The translations under genes and the position numbers were made by a program. Below are positions 1 to 8,758 of a DNA stretch of 64,000 nucleotides, piece by piece. Under the pieces are notes generated by a model, which worked only from the letters and a program-made list of their open reading frames with translations, was not told the DNA's origin and made no database searches. Position 1 is the stretch's first letter, and each line of letters opens with the position of its first letter. Origin of the DNA: an uncultured Collinsella sp. (GTDB lineage Bacteria > Actinomycetota > Coriobacteriia > Coriobacteriales > Coriobacteriaceae). The stretch spans positions 35,389-99,388 of the forward strand of contig CAUAAZ010000006.1 of NCBI GenBank assembly GCA_958427145.1, read 5' to 3'.

Positions 1-2
1 AC

Positions 3-1055
3 GGGCGCACGATCAAGGCACTGGGTGAGCGCGCGACGGCGGCCGGCTCCGATGCCGCACGCTCGCAGGCGGATTTCCTCAAGCGCCACCTCGCCAGCTC
101 CATCGTGCGCGATTTTGAGTACCTGCGCCTGGTGGGCTTTGGCGGCAAGCCCTGGGTCACACTCGGGCAGAGCTACGGCGGCTTTTTGACGTTGAGCTAT
201 CTGTCGCTCTTCCCCGAGGGCATAGCGGCAAGCTTTACCTGCGGCGGCATCCCCCACGTGCCGGCGAGCGCAAGCGAGGTCTACGCGCACACCTTCCCGC
301 GCATGGCCGCCAAGACGCAGCAGTATTACGACCGCTACCCCGCTGACGTCGACCGCGTGGCAGCCCTGGCCGATGCGCTCGAGGCCCAGAAGCCCGTGCT
401 GCCCGACGGCTCGCCGATGACGGTCGAGCGCCTACAGCTCATGGGCAGCGACTTTGGCATGAAGCCGAGCTTTGAGCGCATGCATTGGATTATCGATCAC
501 GCGTTTGTTACTGGCGACGGTACGCTTAGCTGCGGCTCCTCGGTATCCGACAGCTTTTTGATGCGCGCCTTCGAGCGCACCAACACGCGTACAAACCCGC
601 TGTACTGGACGCTGCAGGAGTTTATCTACGCCGACGGCGACACCATGCCCATTCGCTGGGCCGCAGCAGAGGAGAAGGCCCATCGTGCCGAGTTCGACAC
701 ACTCGCGCGCCCGCTCATGATTACCGGCGAGGCCATGTTCCCGTGGATGTTTGAGCAGATGCCCGAGCTTATGCCGTTTAAGCCCGCCATGGACCTGCTG
801 ATGGAAGACACCAGCTGGGACAAGATCTACGACCCGCAGCGCCTAGCCTGCAACGAGGTGCCACTCCAGGCCGCGGTGTATTTCGACGATATGTACGTCG
901 ATTCGGGCATGCAGCTCGATACGCTCAGCCGCGTGGGCAACTCGCATGCCTGGGTGACCAACGAGTTCGAGCACGACGGCCTGCACGGCAGCGTGGTGTT
1001 CAAGCACCTCTTCGACGAAGCGCTCAACCGCGGAGACCTGCGCCGGATCTTCTAG
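3..1055 (+). CDS. Prolyl aminopeptidase-like alpha/beta hydrolase, 5' end outside the window
   Basis: The frame is open from base 3, so the true start lies before the window; a GTG at 105 is internal. The visible 350 residues carry the nucleophile elbow GQSYGG (bases about 168-185), followed by EGIAASFTCGGIP and a helical cap, the arrangement of family S33 prolyl aminopeptidases, which release N-terminal proline from peptides in the cytoplasm. The distal part ends with a HGSVV segment after an acidic stretch, consistent with the catalytic Asp/His region. Family members are about 410-440 residues, so roughly 70-90 residues are missing. Transcription probably ends at the hairpin at 1113-1155, shared with the convergent proB. 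Family assignment is good; substrate is inferred. Confidence 0.8.
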   Translation, partial: GRTIKALGERATAAGSDAARSQADFLKRHLASSIVRDFEYLRLVGFGGKPWVTLGQSYGGFLTLSYLSLFPEGIAASFTCGGIPHVPASASEVYAHTFPRMAAKTQQYYDRYPADVDRVAALADALEAQKPVLPDGSPMTVERLQLMGSDFGMKPSFERMHWIIDHAFVTGDGTLSCGSSVSDSFLMRAFERTNTRTNPLYWTLQEFIYADGDTMPIRWAAAEEKAHRAEFDTLARPLMITGEAMFPWMFEQMPELMPFKPAMDLLMEDTSWDKIYDPQRLACNEVPLQAAVYFDDMYVDSGMQLDTLSRVGNSHAWVTNEFEHDGLHGSVVFKHLFDEALNRGDLRRIF

Positions 1056-1057
1056 CT

Positions 1058-1109
1058 AAGGAGTGTCCCAAAGTGCCGGCACATAAGGAACGTCCCCAAG
1101 TGCCGGCAC
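1058..1109. repeat. Dispersed TGCCGGCA repeat, locus 1 of 5
   Basis: Two consecutive related units: AAGGAGTGTCCCAAAG then TGCCGGCAC, and AAGGAACGTCCCCAAG then TGCCGGCAC. The same units recur near 13.8, 34.5, 47.6 and 50.8 kb. The units sit 3 bases after the stop codon of the preceding gene and just before the terminator hairpin. Confidence 0.7.
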
Positions 1110-1112
1110 GAG

Positions 1113-1155
1113 AAAGACAGCGCTGCAGGAAACGATCCGCAGCGCTGTCTTTCTT
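1113..1155. terminator. Bidirectional intrinsic terminator
   Basis: A perfect 14-bp stem (AAAGACAGCGCTGC at 1113-1126 with its complement at 1139-1152) and a 12-base loop lie between the convergent ends of the aminopeptidase and proB. T-rich tracts are short, but the A/T stem ends give U tracts on both strands. Confidence 0.75.
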
Positions 1156-2282
1156 TATGCAAATACGATCAAGTTATCCCTGTGTATCGCCGGCTTCTCG
1201 GCCAGGTTAGCGAGCAGGCGGTTGCTGGCGATCTGGTCCTGGCGGCGGCCGGCTGCAAGCTCCAGCACGTCCGAATCGGCCTCGGCGATACCGCGGGCGA
1301 CGACCATACCGCTCGGATCGCACACATCGAGCACATCGCCCTCGGCAAACTGGCCATCGACCTCGCAAATACCCACCGCAAGCAGGGAAGAGCCACGGCT
1401 GACCAGCGCCTTCGCAGCACCGTCATCAACCGTCACCGAGCCGTGGGCCTTGTCGCCCAGCGCGATCCACAGTTTGCGGGGTGCGATGTCCAGGCGCTCC
1501 GCCGGCGGATCGAACAGGGTTCCCACGCTCTCGCCGCGGGCGAGACGCACGAGGGCATCGGGGTCCTCGCCCGAGCAAATCACGCTCTGAATGCCCGCCG
1601 TCATCAGGATGCGGCTCGCGCGAATCTTGGTGATCATGCCGCCCGTACCCACCGAGGTCGAAGAATCACCCGCCGAGGCAATGATCTTGGCATCGATCTT
1701 ATGCACGACCGGGACAAACTCGGCCGTCGGATCCTCGTGCGGATTGGCGGTGTAGAGGCCGTCGATGTCGGACAGCGTCACGCACAGGTCGGCGGAAACC
1801 AGGCAGCTCACGAGCGCCGCCAGCGTGTCGTTGTCGCCAAACTTGATCTCGTCGACGGTAACGGTGTCGTTCTCGTTGACGACCGGCACCACGCCCAGCT
1901 CCACCAGACGCAGCAGGGCGTCGCGCGCGTGCAGGTAGGACGTGCGACGCGCCGTGTCGTGACGCGTGAGCAGCACGAGCGAGGTGAGCAGGTCGCGCGC
2001 ATGGAACTCCACGTCGTAGGCCGACGAGATGATGCACTGACCAGCCGAGGCGCAGGCCTGCAGGCTCGGAAGGTCGCCGACCGGCTTGCGGTCGAAGCCC
2101 AACACGGGATAGCCACAGGCGATAGCGCCCGAGCTCACCACGACCAGACGCCAGCCGAGCTTGCGCAGCGCTGCGGCTTGATCGGCAAGTCCGCCGATAA
2201 AGGCGCGGTTGACCTTGCCATCGGCGCCCACCACCGTGGACGAACCGATCTTTACCACCATCGTTTTATAAGAAGTCGTCAT
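1155..2282 (-). CDS. proB: Glutamate 5-kinase
   Basis: Phosphorylates L-glutamate to gamma-glutamyl phosphate, the first step of proline synthesis. The 375-residue protein has an amino acid kinase domain (VKIGSS near residue 10, VVSSGAI near 48, VVNENDTV near 134, FGDNDTLAA near 148, GTGGMITKI near 215) and a C-terminal PUA domain from about residue 280, the usual two-domain layout and length. The start ATG overlaps nothing and lies 80 bases behind pncB, so the two may be cotranscribed. proA is not beside it, unlike in many genomes. The 3' end converges on the shared hairpin at 1113-1155. Assignment is secure. Confidence 0.95.
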   Translation of the reverse strand: MTTSYKTMVVKIGSSTVVGADGKVNRAFIGGLADQAAALRKLGWRLVVVSSGAIACGYPVLGFDRKPVGDLPSLQACASAGQCIISSAYDVEFHARDLLTSLVLLTRHDTARRTSYLHARDALLRLVELGVVPVVNENDTVTVDEIKFGDNDTLAALVSCLVSADLCVTLSDIDGLYTANPHEDPTAEFVPVVHKIDAKIIASAGDSSTSVGTGGMITKIRASRILMTAGIQSVICSGEDPDALVRLARGESVGTLFDPPAERLDIAPRKLWIALGDKAHGSVTVDDGAAKALVSRGSSLLAVGICEVDGQFAEGDVLDVCDPSGMVVARGIAEADSDVLELAAGRRQDQIASNRLLANLAEKPAIHRDNLIVFA

Positions 2283-2362
2283 ACGTCAAACCAATCAACT
2301 GTTCAGCGAACGGGCGAACGGGCAAGCGAGAAAATGATCCGTTATCTTCCGTCGCATGCTGA

Positions 2363-3868
2363 TCATTTTGCCCAGGGGAAAGCCGAGGCCGCGGCCATGT
2401 TCTTGCGCACGAGCTCGTCGCGCACCTGAGCCAGGCCCTGCTCCATGCCCACCACATAGGTCTGCGGGTACAGGAAGCGCTTGAAAGCTGCGTCCAGATG
2501 ATCGAGCGCCCAAACACAGCGCTCGCGCGCGTCCTGGATGCTCTCACGCGGAGCCACTGCGCTGCCATCGCGCACGATCGGCACCAGCAGCTCGCGATAC
2601 TCAAGCTCCGACACGTCGGTCACCAGGGCGGCATCATTCACGGCCACGAGGGTATTGCCGCGCGCGGCGCCCTCCCCCACCAGATGGTCCTCGTCGTAGA
2701 TCATGTCGCAGACCGGGCCGCCAAAGCCGTCGTAATAACGGCGCACGCGCTGCACGCCCGGGATCGTGCGCTTGTAGGGCTGCTCGGAGAGCTTGACCAC
2801 CGGCGTCCACGGGTCGGCCTCGCTCGCACGGCGGGCGGAAAGCTTGTACACGCCGCCCAGCGCCGGCTGGTCGTAGCAGGTCGCGAGCTTGGTGCCCACG
2901 CCAAAGCTATCGATGGGCGCGCCCTGGTCGAGCAGCGACTGAATCGTGTACTCATCCAGATCGTTAGAAACCGAGATCCCCACATAGGGCAGGCCCTCGG
3001 CATCGAAACGACCGCGGACATACTTGGAGAGCTTGGCGAGGTCGCCCGAGTCAATGCGAATAGCCGACAGGCGCTCGCCCGCCGCCTCCATCTCCTTGGC
3101 AACCGTAATGGCATGCTCGCAGCCCTCGCGCACATCGTAGGTGTCGATGAGCAGCGTGCAGTTCTTGGGGCTCGACTTGGCAAAGGCGCGGAAGGCCTCG
3201 AGCTCGGAATCGAAGCTCATCACCCAGCTGTGCGCATGCGTGCCAAAGACGGGAATACCGTAGCGGCGGCCGGCGAGCACATTGGACGTAGAGGAGCAGC
3301 CGGCGACGTAGCTCGCGCGCGCAACGGCCAGGCCGCCATCGGGACCCTGGGCTCGGCGCAGGCCAAACTCGGCCACGGGACGGCCGTCCGCTGCCAGCAC
3401 CACGCGCGCCGTCTTGGTGGCGACAAGTGTCTGGAACCCGACGATGTTGAGCAGCGCCGTCTCGAGCAGCTGGCACTCGAGCGCAGGACCGGTGACGCGC
3501 ACCATGGGCTCGCGTGGAAAGACGAGCTCGCCCTCGGGGACGGCGTCGATATTTACATGCGCACGAAAATCGCGCAGGTAGTCGAGGAATGCGGACTTGA
3601 ACATCGCGCCGCCGGCCGGGGCCTCAAGCGATGCGAGGTAGTCGATATCCTCGGGCGTAAAGCGCAGATTCTCGACTAGCTCGGGCAGCTCGGCGGTGCC
3701 GCACATGACGGCATAGGCGCTGCCAAAGGGATGGTCGCGGTAAAACGCGGTAAAACAACCCTGCTCATTGGCCTTGCCGCTCTCCCACAGGCCCTGGGCC
3801 ATAGTGAGTTCGTACAGATCGGTGAGCATTGCGATGTCGGTGGGATGAGAGATATCGGTCAAAGCCAT
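2363..3868 (-). CDS. pncB: Nicotinate phosphoribosyltransferase
   Basis: Joins nicotinate and PRPP to give nicotinate mononucleotide in NAD salvage. The ATG at 3868 (MALTDISHPTDIAMLTDLYELTMA) was chosen over an upstream start because AAAGG lies 9 bases before it and homology begins there; this gives 501 residues, the family length. The N-terminal LTDLYELTMAQG and the central FGTHAHSWVMSF and AIRIDSGDLAKLSK blocks are typical of the bacterial PncB family. The histidine in the HAHSW motif is the expected phosphorylated residue. It is followed by proB after 80 bases that contain a weak hairpin (AAAATGATC with GATCATTTT, 2332-2370 region) but no clear terminator. Confidence 0.94.
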   Translation of the reverse strand: MALTDISHPTDIAMLTDLYELTMAQGLWESGKANEQGCFTAFYRDHPFGSAYAVMCGTAELPELVENLRFTPEDIDYLASLEAPAGGAMFKSAFLDYLRDFRAHVNIDAVPEGELVFPREPMVRVTGPALECQLLETALLNIVGFQTLVATKTARVVLAADGRPVAEFGLRRAQGPDGGLAVARASYVAGCSSTSNVLAGRRYGIPVFGTHAHSWVMSFDSELEAFRAFAKSSPKNCTLLIDTYDVREGCEHAITVAKEMEAAGERLSAIRIDSGDLAKLSKYVRGRFDAEGLPYVGISVSNDLDEYTIQSLLDQGAPIDSFGVGTKLATCYDQPALGGVYKLSARRASEADPWTPVVKLSEQPYKRTIPGVQRVRRYYDGFGGPVCDMIYDEDHLVGEGAARGNTLVAVNDAALVTDVSELEYRELLVPIVRDGSAVAPRESIQDARERCVWALDHLDAAFKRFLYPQTYVVGMEQGLAQVRDELVRKNMAAASAFPWAK

Positions 3869-3952
3869 GGGGCGACCTTTCGGATGTGTGGTGCAGAATT
3901 TGAGGGTTGGACGAGAGCAGAGCATGCGGACATGACGCCCGATGCAAATCGG

Positions 3953-4447
3953 TTAGAGCAGGCCCAAGCTGGTCAGGATCGTGTAGCCCATAAAGATGAC
4001 AAACGCGATGAGGGCAAGGACAATGATGATTTTTTGAGCCGGCGCCATGCCAGGAATCTCGTTCTCGCCCGCAGGTTCCTTGGAGGTAACCATGCGCTGG
4101 GCAAAGGTCATCTCGTCACGGCTCGGCTTGGGCTCGACGGACTTGGGACGAGCGGCCTTTTTAGGCTGAGGTTTGGGCGCGGCAGGTGCAGGCTTCGCTG
4201 CAGCGGGCTTGGGCGCGGCAGGTGCAGGCTTCGCAGCAGCGGGCTTGGGTGCGGGCGCGGGCTTGCGCTCGGATGCGGCGTTCGAGGCGACCACCTCGGC
4301 CTTCGCACGCTCGGCACGCAGGGCAGCCAGCTCCTCGCGCTCGCGACGGGCCTCTTCCCGAGCCTCGCGGCGGGCCTTCTCAGCGCGGAGCTCTTCCAAC
4401 TCAGCGCGCTCCTCGTCGGACAATGGTTGGGACTCAAGCTCGGCCAT
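3953..4447 (-). CDS. Alanine/proline/lysine-rich single-pass membrane protein
   Basis: Not a family I recognise. The 164 residues start at MAELESQPLSDEE, preceded by AAAGGG; an upstream in-frame ATG at 4483 falls inside the tRNA terminator and was rejected. The protein has a charged helical N-terminus (residues 8-60, Glu/Arg-rich, likely coiled coil), a low-complexity Ala/Pro/Lys linker with three near-identical KPAPAAPKPAAA-type units (about 70-110), and one C-terminal membrane helix (IIIVLALIAFVIFMGYTIL) ending four residues before the stop. This looks like a tail-anchored protein. The repeats in the linker could vary in number between strains. No function is proposed. Confidence 0.75.
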   Translation of the reverse strand: MAELESQPLSDEERAELEELRAEKARREAREEARREREELAALRAERAKAEVVASNAASERKPAPAPKPAAAKPAPAAPKPAAAKPAPAAPKPQPKKAARPKSVEPKPSRDEMTFAQRMVTSKEPAGENEIPGMAPAQKIIIVLALIAFVIFMGYTILTSLGLL

Positions 4448-4465
4448 GGTAAAGCCCTTTCTTTT

Positions 4466-4497
4466 AAAAAAAGCCGCCGACACAATGTCAGCGGCTT
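4466..4497 (-). terminator. Terminator of the tRNA-Ala gene
   Basis: On the minus strand the tRNA is followed after 14 bases by AAGCCGCTGACA, a 3-base loop, TGTCGGCGGCTT (one G:U pair) and a run of seven T. A classic intrinsic terminator that also separates the tRNA from the next gene. Confidence 0.9.
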
Positions 4498-4511
4498 ATC
4501 AAATCCAAGGG

Positions 4512-4584
4512 TGGAGACGAAGGGAGTCGAACCCTCGGCCTCTGCCATGCGACGGCAGCGCTCTCCCAACTGAGCTACGTCCCC
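4512..4584 (-). tRNA. tRNA-Ala (anticodon CGC)
   Basis: The minus strand folds as a standard cloverleaf of 73 bases without encoded CCA: acceptor GGGGACG paired with CGTCTCC, D-arm GCTC...GAGC, anticodon stem CTGCC/GGCAG with loop GTCGCAT, and T-arm GAGGGTTCGACTCCC. The loop reads anticodon CGC (Ala, codon GCG). The acceptor stem has the G3:U70 pair that identifies alanine tRNAs, which supports the call independently of the anticodon. Confidence 0.95.
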
Positions 4585-4691
4585 AGGACAAGTCGATATT
4601 TTACCTACGGCTCGCCAACTGTCAACGCCCAATAACCAGTCTTTTTGGGACGCGGCTATTTTGGCAACTATTGAACAGGCGATCCTCTCGA

Positions 4692-4722
4692 TGATTTTTT
4701 AATCCCCGTCCCAGAAAAATCA
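4692..4722. repeat. 31-bp TGATT...AATCA repeat, copy 1
   Basis: A unit with short inverted arms (TGATTTTT and AAAAATCA) around AATCCCCGTCCCAG. A second copy at 15774-15804 differs at only two positions, both in the arms and compatible with pairing changes. Both copies lie just 3' of a minus-strand gene. Confidence 0.65.
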
Positions 4723-4734
4723 TCGACGAACGCC

Positions 4735-5673
4735 CTACTTTGCGCTGGTGAGGACGCCGGTGGTGTCGAAGGCCGGGGTGAAGCTCTCGTCTACCGCGCC
4801 GCCCTCTTGCCAGAACATCGTCGTAAAGCCCAGGTCGTCGGCATGGTCGAGCACCTGCTCGTACTCCTCGCGCGTCACGGCGCGCGCCAGGTCGCCGCCC
4901 TGCTCGCGCATAAGCGCATTGGGCGTGTACTGGTTCATGACCGAGATCGGCACATCGCCCACCGTCTGCCACACTAGGTCCAGTACGCGACACGAATCGT
5001 CCGCATGCCCCGGAAGCACCAGGTGGCGCACGATCATACCGCGCTTCATAAGCCCGTCCTCGTCCACCAACTCTCCCCCGCGGCGATCGATCTCGCGCGC
5101 CATCTGGACCAGGCCCGACACGGCCACACGCGGGTAATCCTTTATATGAGAGAGCGACTGCGCAAGCCCGGCATCGGCATATTTAAAGTCGGTGAGCCAC
5201 ACATCGACCAGGTCGCCCAGCGCCGCCACGGCACTCGCGCGCTCATAACCGCTCGTGTTGTAGACGATTGGGATGACCAGCCCGCGCGCCCGTGCCGCGG
5301 CAATCGCGGCAGGCAACAGGTGCGCATAGTGCGTCGCCGTCACCAAATTGATGTTGTTGGCACCCTGGTCCTGCAGTTCCAGCATAATCTCGACCAGGCG
5401 CTCAGGCGAAATCTCAAGGCCAAAATTGCCGGTCGAGATCTCGTGGTTCTGGCAGTAGATACATTTGAGCGAGCAGCCGCTAAAGAAGATCGTGCCCGAA
5501 CCGGCCTCGCCCGAGATAGGCGGCTCCTCCCACATATGAAGCGCGGCGCGGGCCACCTTGAGCGTGTCGTTAGCACCGCAGACGCCGTGCGCGCCCTCAT
5601 CGCGCGCCGCACCGCAACGGCGCGGACACAAATGGCAGGCGGGCGAAAAAAGTTCGGTCAACGACGTCGGCAT
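4735..5673 (-). CDS. PflA-like radical SAM protein
   Basis: A 312-residue radical SAM protein with CSLKCIYC (CxxxCxxC, about residues 68-75) that ligates the 4Fe-4S cluster and SAM. The N-terminal CHLCPRRCG...GVCG cysteine set is typical of the PflX/COG1313 branch, described as putative pyruvate formate-lyase activating enzyme homologues; the true target is unknown. The start at 5673 (MPTSLTELF) is preferred over the ATG five codons upstream because GGAG lies 9 bases before the former but 1 base before the latter. No glycyl radical enzyme is adjacent, so the substrate cannot be inferred from context. Confidence 0.85.
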   Translation of the reverse strand: MPTSLTELFSPACHLCPRRCGAARDEGAHGVCGANDTLKVARAALHMWEEPPISGEAGSGTIFFSGCSLKCIYCQNHEISTGNFGLEISPERLVEIMLELQDQGANNINLVTATHYAHLLPAAIAAARARGLVIPIVYNTSGYERASAVAALGDLVDVWLTDFKYADAGLAQSLSHIKDYPRVAVSGLVQMAREIDRRGGELVDEDGLMKRGMIVRHLVLPGHADDSCRVLDLVWQTVGDVPISVMNQYTPNALMREQGGDLARAVTREEYEQVLDHADDLGFTTMFWQEGGAVDESFTPAFDTTGVLTSAK

Positions 5674-5820
5674 AAAACCATGCTCCAAAACAACGATTCA
5701 GCAGCTCAAACGTAAAGGGATCAACCCCACAGACGGCTCGAGCCCAAGGCGCCGTAATCGTCCGACACGATTTTTGTAATGTCAAGACTGGAATCGATAA
5801 AGTGCCGCTTTATGATGTAG

Positions 5821-5993
5821 GTATTCCGCCCCCCGCGGAGCAACTGGGTGAACCGTCGCGTTTATTTAGGGAGCCCACACAGTCGTACCTAGTACAGGTA
5901 TCCTTCGTTGTTAAGGACGCTGGAACAGTCGATGAGGGCACCCACCTGTTTTAGGTGGGTTCATTTTCGTAACGTGGGGGGTGGTTTTCTTTT
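5821..5993 (+). ncRNA. ssrS: 6S RNA (probable)
   Basis: A gene-free stretch whose ends pair: CCGCCCCCC at 5826-5834 with GGGGGGTGG at 5976-5984, followed by TTTTCTTTT as a terminator tract. Inside are GGGAGCCCACACAG and GAGGGCACCCACCTG, then a hairpin CCCACCT/AGGTGGG and GGTTCATT, which resemble the conserved blocks of Firmicute-type 6S RNAs as I remember them. A possible -10 box TATGAT is at 5811-5816, giving a start near 5822 and a transcript of about 170 bases, the usual 6S size. 6S RNA mimics an open promoter and binds housekeeping RNA polymerase in stationary phase. The closing stem and size are seen; family membership needs a covariance-model search. Confidence 0.65.
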
Positions 5994-6198
5994 GCCGAAA
6001 ATCACCATTACAGTCCATATGGATCCCCGCCGGCATCCCGACAAGCCATCGACAACATCCCAATATCTGGTAAGCGCGTGATTATCGCTGCGTGCAATTC
6101 CATGCACCCCCCTTGGTCGAGTATTATGGTTCGGCTATGCCCTTTGCGCATGGCGTTCTTCTGACCTTTTCCTTCGACGCTTGGCGGTTTTTAGATTC

Positions 6199-7398
6199 AT
6201 GGCTTCATCCCCGAGCTACATACCGTACCTATGCGTGGCAGCGGCGGCCTTTATCACGACCTTCCTCACGGTACCCCTGGTCAAGCGCCTGGCAATCAAG
6301 CTCGACGCCGTCGACTATCCTTCTAAGCGCCGCATCAACACCAAGCCCATCCCGCGTTTGGGCGGAACGGCGGTGTTTTTGGGCCTGGTCGTCGCCTGCA
6401 CTGTGCAAATCCTAGGCACCTGGTACCTGGGTTGGCCGCCCGTTTTGGTGCCCCACCCCCGTCTGCACATCAGCTACCCCATACTTGCGCTTTCTTTTAC
6501 CGTTATCTTTGCGACCGGCGCTATCGACGACGTCTTCCAGCTCACGCCCAAGCAAAAGCTGGCCGGACAGGTCCTCGCCGCGCTTATCGCCTGCATGGGC
6601 GGCCTGCGGATCGGCGTCATCGTCAACCCGTTTGCTCCCGGCGAGATCATGCTCGGATGGCTCGCCTACCCCATTACCGTGATCTATCTGGTGGCATTCA
6701 CCAACATCATTAACCTCATCGACGGCCTCGACGGCTTGGCCACGGGCATCTGCGGCATCGCATCGTTCACCATGTTTTCGATGGCTGTTCTCTCGGGCCG
6801 CATCGACGCCGCCGCGCTCTCCATTGCGCTCTTTGGCGCCTGTCTGGCCTTTTTGCGCTACAACTTCAACCCCGCAAGCATCTTCTTGGGCGACTCGGGG
6901 TCGTTGCTTCTGGGCTTTGCGCTGGGCTCCATCTCGCTGCTCAACGTGAGCCGCACCGCCGCACTCACCTCGCTTATCATCCCGCTCATCGTTGCCGGCG
7001 TGCCCATCATCGACACGTTTAGCGCCATTGTGCGCCGCAAGCGCGCCCACATTAGCATCGGGCAGGCCGACAAGGGCCACATCCACCACCGCCTGATCCA
7101 AGAAGGCTACAACCAAAAACAGGCCGTGCTGCTCATCTATGCCTGGTGCATCATGCTTTCGGCCGGCGCCGCCGCGATTAACCAGGTCGAGGTGCCCATG
7201 CGCGTGCTCATCTTTACCGTGCTCGCCATTGGCTCGGCGGCCTTCGCCAAGCATCTACATCTATTTGAGCCCGTGCTGCTCCACCATTACAACAAGCGCA
7301 CGCACGAAGATGAGCTGGTCACCCCCGACGACCCCGCTTTTAAGCAGGAGGAGCAGGCAGCCGAGGAGCGCAAAGAAGAGCGCCACCACAAGCTCTAG
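6199..7398 (+). CDS. WecA/TagO-type undecaprenyl-phosphate sugar-1-phosphate transferase
   Basis: A multi-pass membrane enzyme (about 11 helices, 399 residues) of the MraY/WecA superfamily, which loads a sugar phosphate (usually GlcNAc-1-P) on undecaprenyl phosphate to start a surface glycan. Diagnostic motifs are visible: DDVFQLTPKQKLAGQ, the NIINLIDGLDGLATG loop, FLGDSGSLLLGF and the HIHHRLIQEG loop that separates WecA/TagO types from MraY. The C-terminus is a charged cytoplasmic tail. A TTG six codons upstream (6181) is possible, but ATG 6199 gives the family N-terminus; no strong ribosome site marks either. No other glycan genes are adjacent, although a flippase lies at 14 kb. Confidence 0.9.
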   Translation: MASSPSYIPYLCVAAAAFITTFLTVPLVKRLAIKLDAVDYPSKRRINTKPIPRLGGTAVFLGLVVACTVQILGTWYLGWPPVLVPHPRLHISYPILALSFTVIFATGAIDDVFQLTPKQKLAGQVLAALIACMGGLRIGVIVNPFAPGEIMLGWLAYPITVIYLVAFTNIINLIDGLDGLATGICGIASFTMFSMAVLSGRIDAAALSIALFGACLAFLRYNFNPASIFLGDSGSLLLGFALGSISLLNVSRTAALTSLIIPLIVAGVPIIDTFSAIVRRKRAHISIGQADKGHIHHRLIQEGYNQKQAVLLIYAWCIMLSAGAAAINQVEVPMRVLIFTVLAIGSAAFAKHLHLFEPVLLHHYNKRTHEDELVTPDDPAFKQEEQAAEERKEERHHKL

Positions 7399-7557
7399 GA
7401 CAAGCTGCCGAGGATGTGCCAAGGCACCGTTGGCCAAGCGCGGCCACGCCGCGCCCATCGCACAAGCCACCCCTCTCCCGCCCCTCGCCTACTTACGCCC
7501 CGCCCCTCCAATAAACGCGTTATCATCTTGACCCATGAACATACGTTAGGAGCAATC

Positions 7558-8607
7558 ATGCCAAACGAGAACAGCTACGAAGTCGCGTTGCAAAAGAGCA
7601 ACGCCATTCGCGAGGGCCTGGCCAATACGCCCGAGAAGTTCACCATGCTCACCGGTGATCGCCCCACCGGCCGTCTGCACCTGGGCCACTACTTCGGTAC
7701 CCTCAAGGGCCGTGTTGAACTGCAGAACATGGGCGCCAAGACCAATGTGCTCATCGCCGACTACCAGGTCATCACTGACCGCGACACGACCGAACACATC
7801 CAGGACAACGTGTATAACATGGTCATGGACTACCTTGCCTGCGGTATCGATCCCGACAAGACCATGATCTACGCGCACTCCGCCGTGCCCGCCGCAAACC
7901 AGCTCATGCTGCCGTTCCTGTCGCTGGTGTCCGAGGCCGAGTTGGCGCGCAACCCCACGGTCAAGGCCGAGATGGAGGCCTCGGGCCACGAGCTCACCGG
8001 CCTTCTGCTCACCTACCCGGTGCATCAGGCCTGCGACATCCTGTTCTGCAAGGGCAACGTGGTACCCGTCGGTCGCGACCAGCTGCCGCACATCGAGCTC
8101 ACCCGCACCATCGCCCGCCGCTTTAACAACCGCTACGGCAAGGTATTTCCCGAGGTCGAAGCGCTGCTGTCCGAGACCCCGCTGCTGCCCGGCCTTGACG
8201 GTCGCAAGATGAGCAAGAGCTACGGCAACGCCATCAATATTTCGATGACCGCCGAGGAAACGGCCAAGCGCATCAAGAAGAGCCAGACCGACTCCGAGCG
8301 CATGATCACGTTCGACCCCGAGAACCGCCCCGGTGTGTCCGGCCTGCTTTCGACGGCTGCAATCTGCACCGGTCGCTCCGAGGTCGAGATTGCCGAGGAG
8401 ATTGGCATGGGCGGCTCCGGCCAGCTCAAGAAGTACGTGACCGAGGCCGTCAACGAGTACTTCGCACCTATCCGCGAGCGTCGCCAGCGCTACGAGAACG
8501 ATCTGGACTATGTGAAGGACGTCCTGCATGAGGGCAACCGTCGCGCCAACGAGATCGCCGAGCAGACCCTGGCCGAGGTTCAGGACGCCATGGGTATGGT
8601 GTACTAG
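7558..8607 (+). CDS. trpS: Tryptophan--tRNA ligase
   Basis: Class I synthetase that charges tRNA-Trp. The 349-residue protein starts at MPNENSYEVALQ behind AGGAG; a longer open frame upstream is non-coding by composition. The nucleotide-binding signature is GRLHLGH (HLGH at residues 41-44), and KMSKS is intact at 218-222. No T-box or leader peptide is visible in the 159 bases upstream. A strong terminator follows at 8643-8671, so it is probably a single-gene transcript. Confidence 0.96.
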   Translation: MPNENSYEVALQKSNAIREGLANTPEKFTMLTGDRPTGRLHLGHYFGTLKGRVELQNMGAKTNVLIADYQVITDRDTTEHIQDNVYNMVMDYLACGIDPDKTMIYAHSAVPAANQLMLPFLSLVSEAELARNPTVKAEMEASGHELTGLLLTYPVHQACDILFCKGNVVPVGRDQLPHIELTRTIARRFNNRYGKVFPEVEALLSETPLLPGLDGRKMSKSYGNAINISMTAEETAKRIKKSQTDSERMITFDPENRPGVSGLLSTAAICTGRSEVEIAEEIGMGGSGQLKKYVTEAVNEYFAPIRERRQRYENDLDYVKDVLHEGNRRANEIAEQTLAEVQDAMGMVY

Positions 8608-8642
8608 GCCGATCTGCTGACTTGAGCTTTCGATTGCTATAG

Positions 8643-8671
8643 GGCGGGCGCTACGGCGTCCGCCTTTTTTG
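8643..8671 (+). terminator. trpS terminator
   Basis: GGCGGGCGC and GCGTCCGCC form a 9-bp stem (one G:U) closed by TACG, followed by six T. Confidence 0.9.
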
Positions 8672-8716
8672 GAGCGGACCGCTTCGGCTCCGTCCATCGC
8701 ACTCCCCCGACAAACA

Positions 8717-8758
8717 GGAACAGGCCCGCTGGCAGTTAGTTGCCAGCGGGCCTGTTCC
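8717..8758. repeat. Perfect 18-bp inverted repeat in a gene-free stretch
   Basis: GGAACAGGCCCGCTGGCA and its exact complement surround a 6-base loop (GTTAGT). No T run follows on either strand. It lies in the 380-base gap 8608-8989, which otherwise holds only a short AT-richer stretch without a convincing gene and the palindromic repeat at 8935. Confidence 0.7.

Noticed and set aside
2283..2370. AAAATGATC/GATCATTTT hairpin after pncB as a terminator
   Set aside because: The loop is over 20 bases and no T tract follows, so a terminator is not supported.
1182..2429. Long open frame on the plus strand opposite proB
   Set aside because: It is a shadow of high-GC coding sequence; its product is Arg/His/Gly-rich without family features, and the opposite strand has a full proB.
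7399..7557. Possible T-box or attenuator before trpS
   Set aside because: No T-box motif (AGGGTGGNACCGCG), specifier loop or Trp-rich leader peptide is visible.
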